From Prevotella sp. (lineage in GTDB: Bacteria; Bacteroidota; Bacteroidia; Bacteroidales; Bacteroidaceae), in contig JAFZBK010000002.1 in NCBI GenBank assembly GCA_017561825.1, positions 1-64,000 on the forward strand: DNA of 64,000 nucleotides. Reading direction: 5' to 3'. The translations under genes were made by a program, and so were the position numbers. The first letter of the stretch is position 1, and each line of letters opens with the position of its first letter. Under the pieces are notes generated by a model. That model was given only the letters and a program-made list of their open reading frames with translations, did not search any database and was not told the origin of the DNA. This document shows, piece after piece, positions 25,189 through 35,500 of this stretch.

Positions 25189-26076
25189 ATGCGTGAACTG
25201 ATAATAGGATTCCTGCAACAACATAACGTTGCGGACAAAAAGGACAACATGAAGCGGTTGGCTGAGGGGATTACCGACCTCGCCAAACGGGGTGCCGAAC
25301 TGATCGTGTTGCAGGAGCTGCATAACGGACTGTACTTCTGTCAGACTGAAGAGGTAGGGAACTTCGATCAGGCGGAAACGATTCCTGGTCCTTCAACAGC
25401 GTTCTATGGGGAACTCGCCAAGCAGTTGGGCGTGGTGATTGTTACCTCCTTGTTCGAGAAACGGGCCTCAGGACTCTATCATAATACGGCCGTGGTACTG
25501 GAGAAAGACGGCTCGATAGCGGGGACTTACCGAAAGATGCATATTCCTGACGACCCTGCCTATTATGAGAAGTTCTATTTCACGCCTGGTGACTTAGGCT
25601 TCCATCCCATCCAGACATCCGTAGGAAAACTCGGCGTGCTGGTATGCTGGGACCAGTGGTTCCCTGAGGCCGCACGACTCATGGCGCTGCAAGGAGCGGA
25701 GATCCTGATATACCCCACTGCCATTGGCTATGCAGCCAACGATGATGAGGCGGAACAGCAACGTCAGCGGGAGGCGTGGACAACCGTGATGCGTGGGCAT
25801 GCAGTGGCTAACGGACTGCCAGTGATTGCCGTTAACCGCGTGGGCTTTGAGGAGGATCCCTCACAGCAGACGGATGGCATCCAGTTCTGGGGCAGCAGCT
25901 TCGTAGCGGGTCCGCAAGGTGAGATCATCTATCGCGCTTCTGACAACGAGGAAGAGAGCATCATCGTGGAAATCGATATGGAACATAATGAACTGGTACG
26001 TCGCTGGTGGCCCTTCTTGCGCGACCGCCGTGTGGATGCTTACGAAGATATCCTGAAACGGTTTGTGGATGAATAA
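25189..26076 (+). CDS. aguB: N-carbamoylputrescine amidase
   Basis: Nitrilase-superfamily enzyme of 295 residues that hydrolyses N-carbamoylputrescine to putrescine, CO2 and ammonia, completing the pathway begun by aguA. The Glu-Lys-Cys triad is visible: Glu in LIVLQELHNG (about 43), Lys in TYRKMHIPDD, and Cys in GVLVCWDQWFPEAAR. IPTAIGYA-like segments (ILIYPTAIGYAAND) and the AVNRVGFEED strand are typical of this subfamily. It lies 30 bp after aguA on the same strand. The stop is only three bases from the convergent permease stop. Confidence 0.96.
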   Translation: MRELIIGFLQQHNVADKKDNMKRLAEGITDLAKRGAELIVLQELHNGLYFCQTEEVGNFDQAETIPGPSTAFYGELAKQLGVVIVTSLFEKRASGLYHNTAVVLEKDGSIAGTYRKMHIPDDPAYYEKFYFTPGDLGFHPIQTSVGKLGVLVCWDQWFPEAARLMALQGAEILIYPTAIGYAANDDEAEQQRQREAWTTVMRGHAVANGLPVIAVNRVGFEEDPSQQTDGIQFWGSSFVAGPQGEIIYRASDNEEESIIVEIDMEHNELVRRWWPFLRDRRVDAYEDILKRFVDE

Positions 26077-26079
26077 ACA

Positions 26080-27351
26080 TTACTTTCTGTTACCTTGATC
26101 CAAACGAACCAATGAGGTGACCCAGAAGGTAATGGCACTTAACACGACAACAACGATAAAGAACGTACGGTAGCCCCATGACAGCTGGAGGGTTCCCGCA
26201 ATCATGGTGGGCAGCATCATCGACAAAGCCATGAAGGATTTGGCAATGGTGCGGTGGATAATCCTTGTGGAACGCCTGCTGAACACGTTAAGACAATACA
26301 GGTAGAACACGATGCCGAAGCCGTAGCCGAACTGCTCGATGAACACACAAAGACTGATCAACGAAAGACTCTCGGGCAGCACATAACTTAAGAAGACATA
26401 CAACAGATCAGGAACCGTCATCGCACATGCCATCCACCATTTCCAATGATTGGCGCCATCACGATGGATGGCCTTGCTGCCTAATACGCCTCCTAACGAC
26501 AAGCCGATGATGCCAACGGTACCCATCACCAAACCGTATTCCTGTGGAGCTAAGCCCAATCCGCCATTCTGCATGGGGTCGAGCAGGAACAACAACGACA
26601 TCTTTCCCATCAGCGCCTCTGGTAAACGATAGAGCAAGAGGAAGAGAAGGATAACGGTAATAGAGGGCTTTTGCATAAACGACTTCCACCCGCTCTTCAC
26701 CTCGTCCCAAATATCTTGGAAATGCACCTGCTGACGGGGTGTCGGACCCTCGTCTGACTGCAAATAAAGATGGTAGAAGAACAGTAACAGGAAGAGTCCG
26801 GCCACAATGTAGAACACCAGACTCCAGGAATAGCGGATATTGTTCCTGTAGAACACCTGCATGTTTCCTGCCAGCATCACCAACACACCTTGTCCTAATG
26901 CCATCGCCACCTTCTGTGACAACTGACGGATCAGCTCTGCCCGATGAACGGTCTTGCTAACCTTCTGTCTATAGAGATTATCCGCCGCCTCGTTATGAGT
27001 GGCACTGGCAAAAGCAATGAGCCAGAACAGGAACAAGGTGCCCTGAAGCCAGAACTGCGCATGGATGGTGAAGGCCACACCGCCGAAGCCGGCACCTAAC
27101 AGCAACTGCGACAAGAGAATCCACCAACGACGGGAATGGGTCTTGAGAACATATGATTTCCACAGGGGCTTGATGACCCACGGCAGATAGAACCATGCCA
27201 CATAGAACGTGATAGCCGCATTGCTCAATCCCAACTGCTTGTAGAGGATGACAGCAAGCGCCATCAACGCCACCTGTGACAACCCCTTTGCGAAATACAA
27301 AGAAGGCAGCCAGCGCGGCACACTTCGTTCTATGGTCGTCTCATTCCTCAA
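26080..27351 (-). CDS. AmpG-like MFS permease, second copy
   Basis: Inner-membrane MFS protein of 423 residues with about 12 TM helices, paralogous to the next gene. Shared landmarks are RWLPSLYFAKGLSQVALM at the N-terminus, FYLPWVIKPLWKSYV, FASATHNEAADN, VILLFLLLYRLPEA, and FIEQFGYGFG. Related families import anhydromuropeptides (AmpG) or acetyl-CoA. The start is TTG 27351, the first start after an in-frame stop and the only one that keeps the conserved N-terminus. It lies after a heptamer tract and behind the other permease and the GT2-DUF4922-SpoIID gene, probably in one operon. It lacks the Asp pattern ATHDIAADG of its sister (HNEAADN instead), so specificity may differ. Confidence 0.85.
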   Translation of the reverse strand: MRNETTIERSVPRWLPSLYFAKGLSQVALMALAVILYKQLGLSNAAITFYVAWFYLPWVIKPLWKSYVLKTHSRRWWILLSQLLLGAGFGGVAFTIHAQFWLQGTLFLFWLIAFASATHNEAADNLYRQKVSKTVHRAELIRQLSQKVAMALGQGVLVMLAGNMQVFYRNNIRYSWSLVFYIVAGLFLLLFFYHLYLQSDEGPTPRQQVHFQDIWDEVKSGWKSFMQKPSITVILLFLLLYRLPEALMGKMSLLFLLDPMQNGGLGLAPQEYGLVMGTVGIIGLSLGGVLGSKAIHRDGANHWKWWMACAMTVPDLLYVFLSYVLPESLSLISLCVFIEQFGYGFGIVFYLYCLNVFSRRSTRIIHRTIAKSFMALSMMLPTMIAGTLQLSWGYRTFFIVVVVLSAITFWVTSLVRLDQGNRK

Positions 27352-27370
27352 TCTTTAATCTAAATTTTAA

Positions 27371-27398
27371 ATGGTCAATGGTCAATGGTCAATGGTCA
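27371..27398. repeat. heptamer tandem tract (ATGGTCA x4)
   Basis: Four perfect ATGGTCA units between the two AmpG-like genes. The tract includes the stop codon of the upstream permease (27396-27398). Confidence 0.85.
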
Positions 27399-28682
27399 AT
27401 CTTTCTTCTTCCCAAACTCCGGATCTATCTTGATGAACATACACACGATGAACGTGGCCAGACAGCAGATGATGGTCCAGACAAAGAAATGACGGTAGCC
27501 TAACTGTTCCTGCAGCCAACCTGCAGCCATGCCCGGCAACATCATACCCAAGGCCATGAAGCCCGTACAGATAGCGTAATGGGAAGTCTTGTGCTCGCCT
27601 TCCGAGAAATAAATCAGGTAGAGCATGTAGGCCGTGAAGCCGAAGCCGTAGCCGAACTGCTCAATGAACACACAGATGTTCACCGCCAACAGACTCGCTG
27701 GTTGTACATAGCTCAGATAGACATATACCAGGTCGGGCAAGGTAATGGCACACACCATGGGCCACAACCATTTCTTCAGTCCACCACGGGAGGCAGCAAT
27801 ACCACCAAGGATACCACCGATGGTCAATCCGATGATGCCCACCGTACCGTAAGCCCATCCCACCTGCTCTGTAGTCAAAGCCAGTCCACCTTTCTCTGTA
27901 GGATCAAGCATGAACGGACTGATCAGTTTCACCAACTGCGCCTCAGGCAAGCGATAAAGCAGCATGAAGAGGATAGCTGTCAATGCATGTTCTTTCTGGA
28001 AGAACGACTTGAACGTCATAAAGAACTCCCTGACGATATTCTTGGCCGTCACGTTCTCCACAGGATGGTCACTCACGGGTTTCGGAAGTATCCAGGCATG
28101 ATAGATGCCCACCAATAGGAAAAAGATGGAGAGCACAGCGAATACCACTACCCATGAGAACGGCACTTTCCCCGTGGAAGTCTCGATATGACCGGCCAGG
28201 ATGACCAACAATCCCTGTCCTGCCACCGTAGCAATACGGTAGAAGGTGCTGCGGATGCCAACAAACAACGACTGCTCATGATCACTCAGGCCATGCATAT
28301 AGAAGCCGTCAGCAGCAATATCATGGGTAGCCGAAGTGAAGGCCACCAGCCAGAAGGCTGCCAGGGTGAGCTGGAAGAATGATGAGGTGGGTGTGGCAAA
28401 GGCGATGCAGGCAAAGCCGATGGCAATGATCAGCTGCATCGTAACGGTCCACCAACGCTTCGTCTTGACCAAATCAACAAACGGACTCCAGAAGGGTTTG
28501 ATTACCCAAGGCAGATAAAGCCATCCTGTATAGAGGGCGATATCCGTATTGGAGATACCCATCTTCTTGTACATGATCACCGCAATGGTCATCACCGCCA
28601 CATAAGGCAGTCCCTCCGCAAAATACAGCGTAGGAATCCAAGCCCAAGGACTTCTTTTTTGTATTTGTTCTTCTTTATTCAT
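27396..28682 (-). CDS. AmpG-like MFS permease, first copy
   Basis: 428 residues from ATG 28682, about 12 TM helices. AmpG-type signatures are WIPTLYFAEGLPYVAVM, YLPWVIKPFWSPFVD, FTSATHDIAADGFYM, LYRLPEAQLVK and FIEQFGYGFGFTAYM. The family imports GlcNAc-anhydroMurNAc peptides released during wall turnover. It follows the GT2-DUF4922-SpoIID stop by two bases, so translation is probably coupled. That partner carries a peptidoglycan-cleaving domain and no signal peptide, which suggests import and cytosolic processing of wall fragments. Confidence 0.88.
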   Translation of the reverse strand: MNKEEQIQKRSPWAWIPTLYFAEGLPYVAVMTIAVIMYKKMGISNTDIALYTGWLYLPWVIKPFWSPFVDLVKTKRWWTVTMQLIIAIGFACIAFATPTSSFFQLTLAAFWLVAFTSATHDIAADGFYMHGLSDHEQSLFVGIRSTFYRIATVAGQGLLVILAGHIETSTGKVPFSWVVVFAVLSIFFLLVGIYHAWILPKPVSDHPVENVTAKNIVREFFMTFKSFFQKEHALTAILFMLLYRLPEAQLVKLISPFMLDPTEKGGLALTTEQVGWAYGTVGIIGLTIGGILGGIAASRGGLKKWLWPMVCAITLPDLVYVYLSYVQPASLLAVNICVFIEQFGYGFGFTAYMLYLIYFSEGEHKTSHYAICTGFMALGMMLPGMAAGWLQEQLGYRHFFVWTIICCLATFIVCMFIKIDPEFGKKKD

Positions 28683-28684
28683 AA

Positions 28685-31600
28685 TCAATAGATTCTCTTT
28701 ACTTCCGCTCCCTGATAGTAGTGCAGCAGGATCTCGTCATAACGATACCCTTTCTCACCCATCACAGCAGCACCAATCTGGCACAGACCAACACCATGGC
28801 CCCATCCAGCACCTTTCAGTACGAACTTCTGCGGGACACCTTGTAAGATATCTTTCGGTTCCACTTCGAAGGCACTGCTATAGAGATGTGTCTCACTCAA
28901 AGCACGACGGATCTCCAACTCCTTACCAATGGTGAACTGACGTTCTGTTCCCACGATCTTGAGCTTCCAGATCCTACCGCTCTTTCCTCGCTCTAATGGT
29001 TCCAAGGCGACAATCTTACCGAATGTCATCTTCAGCTTCCGCTCAATGAGCTCACTTAACTGCTCCTGCGAGTATTCCACTTGCCAACGATAGAAATCGG
29101 AAGTCTCCTGATCATAGTCGTTCAGCACCTGACTCAAGATATGCTTATCCTGTGTATGACAGAACGGATCACCATCAGGTGAGGCCGCATCTCTTACAGA
29201 TACAAGGTATGGCTTCGGCGTATCCTCCCAACAGTATTGGAACTCCTCAGTTACACCACCGCAGCATTTGCTGAAACGAGCGTCGCAGATCTCGTCGCCA
29301 TACATCAGGATCTGTCCGCGAGTGGCCTTGACAGCCTCCACTACATGGATATTATCTGCTTTGGTGATTCCCTGATAGCGCTGACAATGATCATCGGCAC
29401 ACACATCAAAGATGGTATGGTCGTCACGGTCGTACCAGCGTATCAGTTCATCATCCTTCTTCACGAACGAGAAGAAGCCGTTGCCGCCCGACGACTGACT
29501 CTGTCGTTTCTCCATCTGTGCCAACAACCAGCTGCGGGAGATGACCGCATGGGCCTTGAGAAACTCCAATGACGAGGTGGATTTCATCTCGCTGGAGATC
29601 ACACTGGTAAGATAACTCTCTACCGGTAACTCATTGATGGCGCAGATCTTCCCCTCCTCAACCACCAGTCGTAAGGTGCCTATGAAGGTCTGCGTCTCCT
29701 TGCGCTCCCAATGGAAGTTCACGCCAATGGTCACATCCTTCATCGAGAATGAGGCATCTTTCGTCTGCGGGATGAACTTCAGTTCACGGTACTGGTTACC
29801 GTTCCACAGGATTCCTCCCTCAGAGAACTCCACCACCTGTTCGCCCATGATCTGTTCTCCTTTGGCAGTATAGGCCTTGTTCAGGGAGAAGAGGATGCGC
29901 TCGGCACTGACAATGCCTACCTGCACCGTGGGCTCCACCTTCCATGATGTCTTGGATATTGTAGGGGGCTCACTGCATTGGATGCGACTGATTACCTGCT
30001 GCACCTCATCATCAGACATACTTACTTCTTGTAATATCGATACAGCCTTCTCAGGCGTCAGCTTGTCATAATCCTCTTCTCGCGGCGTGATGATCAGTCC
30101 TGACATATCCAAGGCACCTGGACTCACCAGTAGCTGGGCGTCACCTTCGGCTGAATAACATGCAGGACGATGTTTCTTCCTGAGGAAGACCACCGACAAA
30201 TAGTCATCACCCAATCGCCACGACACGATGTTCATCATGGGTTCTTCCTTACTAGAGGAGAGGGCATCATAGATCTTGCGGAACAACTGCTCATCGCCCT
30301 TGGTTGATCTGCTCTTGATGACCAAAGCAGGTGCGGGATAGTCGTTGATATAGGCTATCTGCTCATCATCGTTGAGTGAATAGATGGTGGTCAAGTTGCG
30401 GGCAAGCCGTTGCCAACTGTTCTGTAGTGGCAGCTGACCGCTTGTTCCTGCTTGGAAATGCATGTGATCCGGGGCACTGGCGCCACATTGAGGACCATTA
30501 TAAAACACCATCAGTTCAGGGTATTGATCCAGCAGACGGTGAATCTCACCGTAGTTCTCCTTGATGCGCTGTGGCTGGTGTTTCTTCAGAGGAATGGTGA
30601 AATGAACGTGAAGGATCGGGAACGGGTTAAGTAACAAATGGAAGCGTCCGTCAATGTCTCTTGACATCTGCTCCTGCGGTCGGTTCTGGTCACAGAGGAA
30701 GCAGGGTCGCTCCGATAATGTTTTCTTATCGATCTTTGCTCCAGTAGAGACAATCCTTGCGGGGTTGAACTGCACCTGCAAGGTCTGGTCACCTATAGCC
30801 AAATCCCTTATCTTCACGTTACGCAGGAGATCATAGTTCTGGCGTGCCAGTTCCCATGTTTCTATCTGACGGTTATAGAAACGTGTCAGTGCACTTCCCT
30901 CAGCAGTCAGACTCTTACCCGAGGCCATCTGCTGACGGGCCATGATCTCCATGGTGCGCAAGCGGTCCTTGTATAGGTTGTTGGCATTGACCTTCTCTAC
31001 ACTCAGGGCAGCATCACTGTTTCCACCCCATCTACGACAGAGGTACAGTTCTTTGAAAATCCTTCCGATACGGTAACGTCTGCTAAAGGCCAGTCCTGCG
31101 GCATAATCCTCTCCATAACTGGTGTTAGGGAACTGTATATGGCGCAGCAAGGGTGTAAAGAATGCACGGGGCGCTCCCAACCCGTTGATGCGCAAGGCAT
31201 TGTTCATACCGTTCTCGTCGGTCCACTCCGCATGACTGATCAGTCCTGGCGGCAAGGTGTTCAAGTCGAAGTCGCACATCCTGTAACTGCCCACAATCAT
31301 CGCCGCCTTCTGCTTATAGAACGCCTGCACAATCTGTTGCAGTGTATCGGGAGAAGAATACAGGTCATCACTATCCAGTTGTACGGCAAAGCGTCCACAG
31401 TGCTCATCGTTGATAGCCAGATTCCAGCAACCACCAATGCCTAAGTCGTGTCGTGCTGGGGTCAGCACGACAAGTTGACTATTCTGACAGTTATGAAGGA
31501 TCTCTCCCGTTTTGTCGGTCGAGTGGTTATTCACCACGATGACATTAAAGGGGAAAGTGGTCTTCTGCTCCAAAGCACTATTCACAGCATCAGCAATGGT

Positions 31601-32344
31601 CTTCTCACGGTTAAAGACGGGGATGATCACCGAAGCCTCCACCTCGAACTGCTGTTCGTTGAAGTCGGGCACGATATAGTCTGCAGGATCCACCAAAGCA
31701 CCAATCTCCTTGAGATGTGCTGTAACAGCTTTTTCCATCTCAACCTGCACCTCACGGTTGGCCGGATTCACATAGTCGAACTGCTTTTCGCCACTTGTAC
31801 GGAGGTCACTTTCCTCCTCGGTATATAAATATTCATTCAGATGGAAGAGCGTTCCCTTCCTACTGAGGAACAGACGGAGGTCGTATAGAGCCGCATACTG
31901 ATAGTTGACTGGTCGTGAAGACAACTGCGCCACATAGTCGTGCAGTCCATTAGCACGGATAAGCAATAGACTACCGAAATCAAAATCATCCCTCACACTA
32001 CCCGACTGATAGTCAATGACAGGATGTTTCACCGTATTTCCGTTCTCCACGGAATAGCGGTCGGCATACACCCACATAGCCTCAGTCTCCAAAGCCACCC
32101 TCAGTAAACGCCGCAAAGCCCCATAACCAATGGTTAGGGGCGTTGCTTTCAGATACAGTAGAACATATTCGGCTGTAGTCTTCTCTTCTATCTCAGCCAG
32201 CGTCTCTGATGACATCAGTCGCTCTGTCACCTCTCCGCTCAGCAGATGCACTCTACGGATGAAACGGCTTTCCTTGAGTTGCTGCAGCGTAGAGGCCATT
32301 TGCGTCTCATTGCCGAACAGGAAAGCATCTATCTTTTCTCTCAT
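28685..32344 (-). CDS. Three-domain fusion: GT2 glycosyltransferase - DUF4922 (GalT/Ap4A-phosphorylase-like) - SpoIID
   Basis: 1219 residues with no signal peptide. A variable N-terminal region (1-230) precedes a GT-A glycosyltransferase 2 domain (about 236-440; [17 protein letters not shown], nucleotide/metal motif LDSDDLY at 322-328). DUF4922 (about 520-780) has CFLC at 548 and HMHFQ at 627-631, the HxHxQ active site shared with GalT and Ap4A phosphorylase, so a nucleotidyl- or phosphoryl-transfer reaction is likely. The SpoIID/LytB domain (about 805-1219) has [13 protein letters not shown], whose Glu919 aligns with the catalytic Glu of SpoIID lytic transglycosylase, and ends [20 protein letters not shown]. 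SpoIID normally acts outside the cell; here it appears cytosolic. The gene is coupled to two AmpG-like permeases. Domain calls are firm; the pathway is inference. Confidence 0.87.
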   Translation of the reverse strand: MREKIDAFLFGNETQMASTLQQLKESRFIRRVHLLSGEVTERLMSSETLAEIEEKTTAEYVLLYLKATPLTIGYGALRRLLRVALETEAMWVYADRYSVENGNTVKHPVIDYQSGSVRDDFDFGSLLLIRANGLHDYVAQLSSRPVNYQYAALYDLRLFLSRKGTLFHLNEYLYTEEESDLRTSGEKQFDYVNPANREVQVEMEKAVTAHLKEIGALVDPADYIVPDFNEQQFEVEASVIIPVFNREKTIADAVNSALEQKTTFPFNVIVVNNHSTDKTGEILHNCQNSQLVVLTPARHDLGIGGCWNLAINDEHCGRFAVQLDSDDLYSSPDTLQQIVQAFYKQKAAMIVGSYRMCDFDLNTLPPGLISHAEWTDENGMNNALRINGLGAPRAFFTPLLRHIQFPNTSYGEDYAAGLAFSRRYRIGRIFKELYLCRRWGGNSDAALSVEKVNANNLYKDRLRTMEIMARQQMASGKSLTAEGSALTRFYNRQIETWELARQNYDLLRNVKIRDLAIGDQTLQVQFNPARIVSTGAKIDKKTLSERPCFLCDQNRPQEQMSRDIDGRFHLLLNPFPILHVHFTIPLKKHQPQRIKENYGEIHRLLDQYPELMVFYNGPQCGASAPDHMHFQAGTSGQLPLQNSWQRLARNLTTIYSLNDDEQIAYINDYPAPALVIKSRSTKGDEQLFRKIYDALSSSKEEPMMNIVSWRLGDDYLSVVFLRKKHRPACYSAEGDAQLLVSPGALDMSGLIITPREEDYDKLTPEKAVSILQEVSMSDDEVQQVISRIQCSEPPTISKTSWKVEPTVQVGIVSAERILFSLNKAYTAKGEQIMGEQVVEFSEGGILWNGNQYRELKFIPQTKDASFSMKDVTIGVNFHWERKETQTFIGTLRLVVEEGKICAINELPVESYLTSVISSEMKSTSSLEFLKAHAVISRSWLLAQMEKRQSQSSGGNGFFSFVKKDDELIRWYDRDDHTIFDVCADDHCQRYQGITKADNIHVVEAVKATRGQILMYGDEICDARFSKCCGGVTEEFQYCWEDTPKPYLVSVRDAASPDGDPFCHTQDKHILSQVLNDYDQETSDFYRWQVEYSQEQLSELIERKLKMTFGKIVALEPLERGKSGRIWKLKIVGTERQFTIGKELEIRRALSETHLYSSAFEVEPKDILQGVPQKFVLKGAGWGHGVGLCQIGAAVMGEKGYRYDEILLHYYQGAEVKRIY

Positions 32345-32510
32345 GATGATTACCTATTTCACTTTCTCCCCGCAAATGTAGCGAAAATCTGCTGAACAGC
32401 CAAATAATTCGAGAGTTTTTTACTCAGACTTACCAGTCATCGTCATCATTGCCTATGATGCCGTTCATTAAGAATTTGCGGAAAAAATTATCTCCTTCGG
32501 AATATTTTTC

Positions 32511-32540
32511 GTACCTTTGCGAAAAATTTCGCGAAGGTAC
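32511..32540 (+). promoter_or_regulatory. carB promoter -7 element within a 30-bp inverted repeat
   Basis: TACCTTTG (32512-32519) is a TAnnTTTG element. It forms the left arm of GTACCTTTGCGAA - aaat - TTCGCGAAGGTAC, arms matching at 12 of 13. The leader to the carB ATG is about 60 nt. The inverted repeat could be an operator or a 5' hairpin. No good -33 TTG at the usual distance. Confidence 0.55.
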
Positions 32541-32586
32541 TCCGTTAAGGTAGAAAAATATCCATAAAACAACCATAAACAATAAA

Positions 32587-35500
32587 ATGAAGAAGAAACT
32601 GAATAAAGTGCTGGTACTCGGCTCTGGCGCTTTGAAAATCGGACAGGCAGGCGAGTTCGACTACTCAGGCTCGCAAGCACTCAAGGCATTACGTGAAGAA
32701 GGAATCCGTTCGGTATTGGTAAACCCGAACATCGCTACCATCCAGACATCGGAAGGTATTGCCGACAAGGTGTATTTCCAACCCGTGAACACGCATTTCG
32801 TGACGGAGATCATCAAGAAGGAACGCCCCGACGGCATCCTGTTGGCATTTGGTGGACAGACAGCCTTGAACTGTGGTACAGAACTTTATCAGAAAGGTAT
32901 TCTCAAGGAATATGGCGTGGAGGTGCTGGGAACCTCTGTGGAGGCCATCATGAACACTGAGGACCGCGACCTCTTCGTAAAAAAACTTGGTGAGGTTGAT
33001 TTGAAGGTGCCAGTGAGTCATGCTGTGGAGAACATGGAAGATGCCCTGAAGGCTGCCCGTGAGATTGGCTTCCCCATCATGATCCGTTCGGCTTACGCTC
33101 TTGGAGGACTGGGCTCAGGTATCTGTCCTGACGAGGCTACCTTCATTGAACTGGCTGAGAGCGCCTTTACCTTCGCTCCGCAAATCCTCGTGGAAGAGAG
33201 TCTGAAGGGATGGAAGGAGATTGAGTTCGAGTGCATCCGCGATGCAAACGACCGCTGTTTCACTGTTGCCTCTATGGAAAACTTCGACCCGCTGGGCATC
33301 CATACAGGAGAATCCATTGTGGTAGCACCCACCTGTTCGCTCACAGAAGAGCAGGTGAAGATGCTGCAGGAACTCACCATCAAGTGCGTGAAGCACCTTG
33401 GCATCGTAGGTGAGTGTAACATCCAGTTCGCTTTCAATGCCCAGACCAACGACTACCGTATCATCGAGATCAACGCCCGACTGAGTCGTTCATCAGCCCT
33501 GGCATCAAAGGCTACGGGTTATCCTCTGGCATTTGTTGCTGCGAAGATCGCTCTCGGCTATACACTCGACCAGATTGGTGAGATGGGTACCACCTCATCG
33601 GCTTACGTAGCTCCGAGTCTTGACTATATGATCTGTAAGATTCCGCGCTGGGACCTCACGAAATTTGCTGGTGTTTCTCGTCTGATTGGTTCGTCTATGA
33701 AATCCGTGGGCGAGATCATGTCTATCGGTCGTACCTTTGAGGAGATGATTCAGAAAGGACTGCGTATGATTGGTCAGGGCATGCACGGATTCGTGGGTAA
33801 TGACCATATTCATTTCGACAACCTTGACGATGCCTTGCAGAATCCTACCGACCTGCGTATCTTTGCTATCGCACAGGCATTGGAAGAGGGATACAGCGTG
33901 GAGCGCATCGAGGAGCTGACCAAGATTGATGTGTGGTTCCTGAAACGACTGAAGCATATCGTTGACCTGAAGCATGAACTGCAGAAATACAATAAGCTGG
34001 AGGAGATGCCCGACGAGCTGCTGCTGGAAGTGAAGCGTGCAGGCTTCTCTGACTTCCAGATTGCCCGCTTTGTACTGAAGACCAAGCAGAGCAACATGGA
34101 GAAGGAGAATCTGGAGGTGCGCCGCTACCGTAAGCAGAAAGGTATCGTGCCCAGTGTGAAGCGCATTCCCACTGTTGCCAGTGAGAACCCGGAGCTGACT
34201 AACTATCTGTATTTCACCTATACGCATATCCCTGCTTTCCAGGATGAGTTTACTTGTGCCAATCAAGCAAAAGAGAAATATGTGGCCAAGCACGATATCG
34301 ATTACTACAAGAACGAGAAATCGGTGGTGGTGCTGGGATCAGGTGCTTACCGTATCGGCTCTTCTGTGGAGTTCGACTGGTGTTCAGTGAATGCCATCAA
34401 TACCGCTCGCAAGTTAGGTTATAAGTCGATCATGATCAACTACAACCCCGAGACGGTATCCACCGACTACGACATGTGCGACCGTCTGTACTTCGATGAG
34501 TTGTCATTGGAGCGTGTGCTCGATGTGATTGACCTCGAAGAGCCCCGCGGCGTGATCGTCAGCGTGGGTGGACAGATTCCGAATAACCTCGCTATGAAAC
34601 TGTACCGTCAGGGTGTTCCCGTATTAGGTACCTCACCGGTGAATATCGACCGTGCAGAGAACCGCGATAAGTTCTCGGCCATGCTCGATAAGTTAGGCAT
34701 CGACCAGCCCGCATGGCGTGCACTGACTTCCTTCGAGGATGTGAAGGAGTTCGTGGATGAGGTGGGCTATCCCGTATTGGTACGCCCGTCATACGTGCTC
34801 TCTGGTGCTGCCATGAACGTGTGCTATGACGATGAGGAACTGCATCGCTTCCTGAATATGGCTACCGAGGTATCGAAGGAGTTCCCCGTGGTGGTATCAC
34901 AGTTCATGCAGGACACCAAGGAGATTGAGTTCGACGCAGTTGCTGACAAGGGTGAAGTGGTAGAATATGCTATCTCTGAACATGTGGAATATGCCGGTGT
35001 GCACTCAGGTGATGCTACCATGGTGTTCCCCGCTCAGCATATCTACTTCTCTACCATCCGACAGATTAAGAAGATTGCCCGCAAGATTGCGAAGGAGTTG
35101 AACATCAGCGGTCCGTTCAACATCCAGTTCTTGGCCAAGAACCGTCAGGTACGCGTCATCGAGTGTAACCTCCGCGCCAGTCGTTCATTCCCCTTCGTAT
35201 CCAAGATCCTGAAGCGCAACTTCATCGAGACGGCTACGAAGATCATGCTCGATGCGCCCTACTCTAAGCCTGACAGAAGCGAGTTTGATATCGACCGCAT
35301 AGGTGTAAAAGCCAGTCAGTTCTCATTCGCCCGTCTGCAGAACGCTGACCCTGTACTGGGTGTGGATATGTCATCAACCGGTGAGGTTGGCTGTCTGGGT
35401 GACGACCTGCATGAGGCATTGCTCAACGCCCTCATCGCTACAGGTTACAGGATTCCCAAGAAGAGCGTACTGATCTCTTCAGGTGGCGTAAAAGGAAAGG

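Noticed and set aside
33595-34293. 232-codon open frame on the minus strand
   Set aside because: Antisense to carB; no motif, no promoter, no start context.
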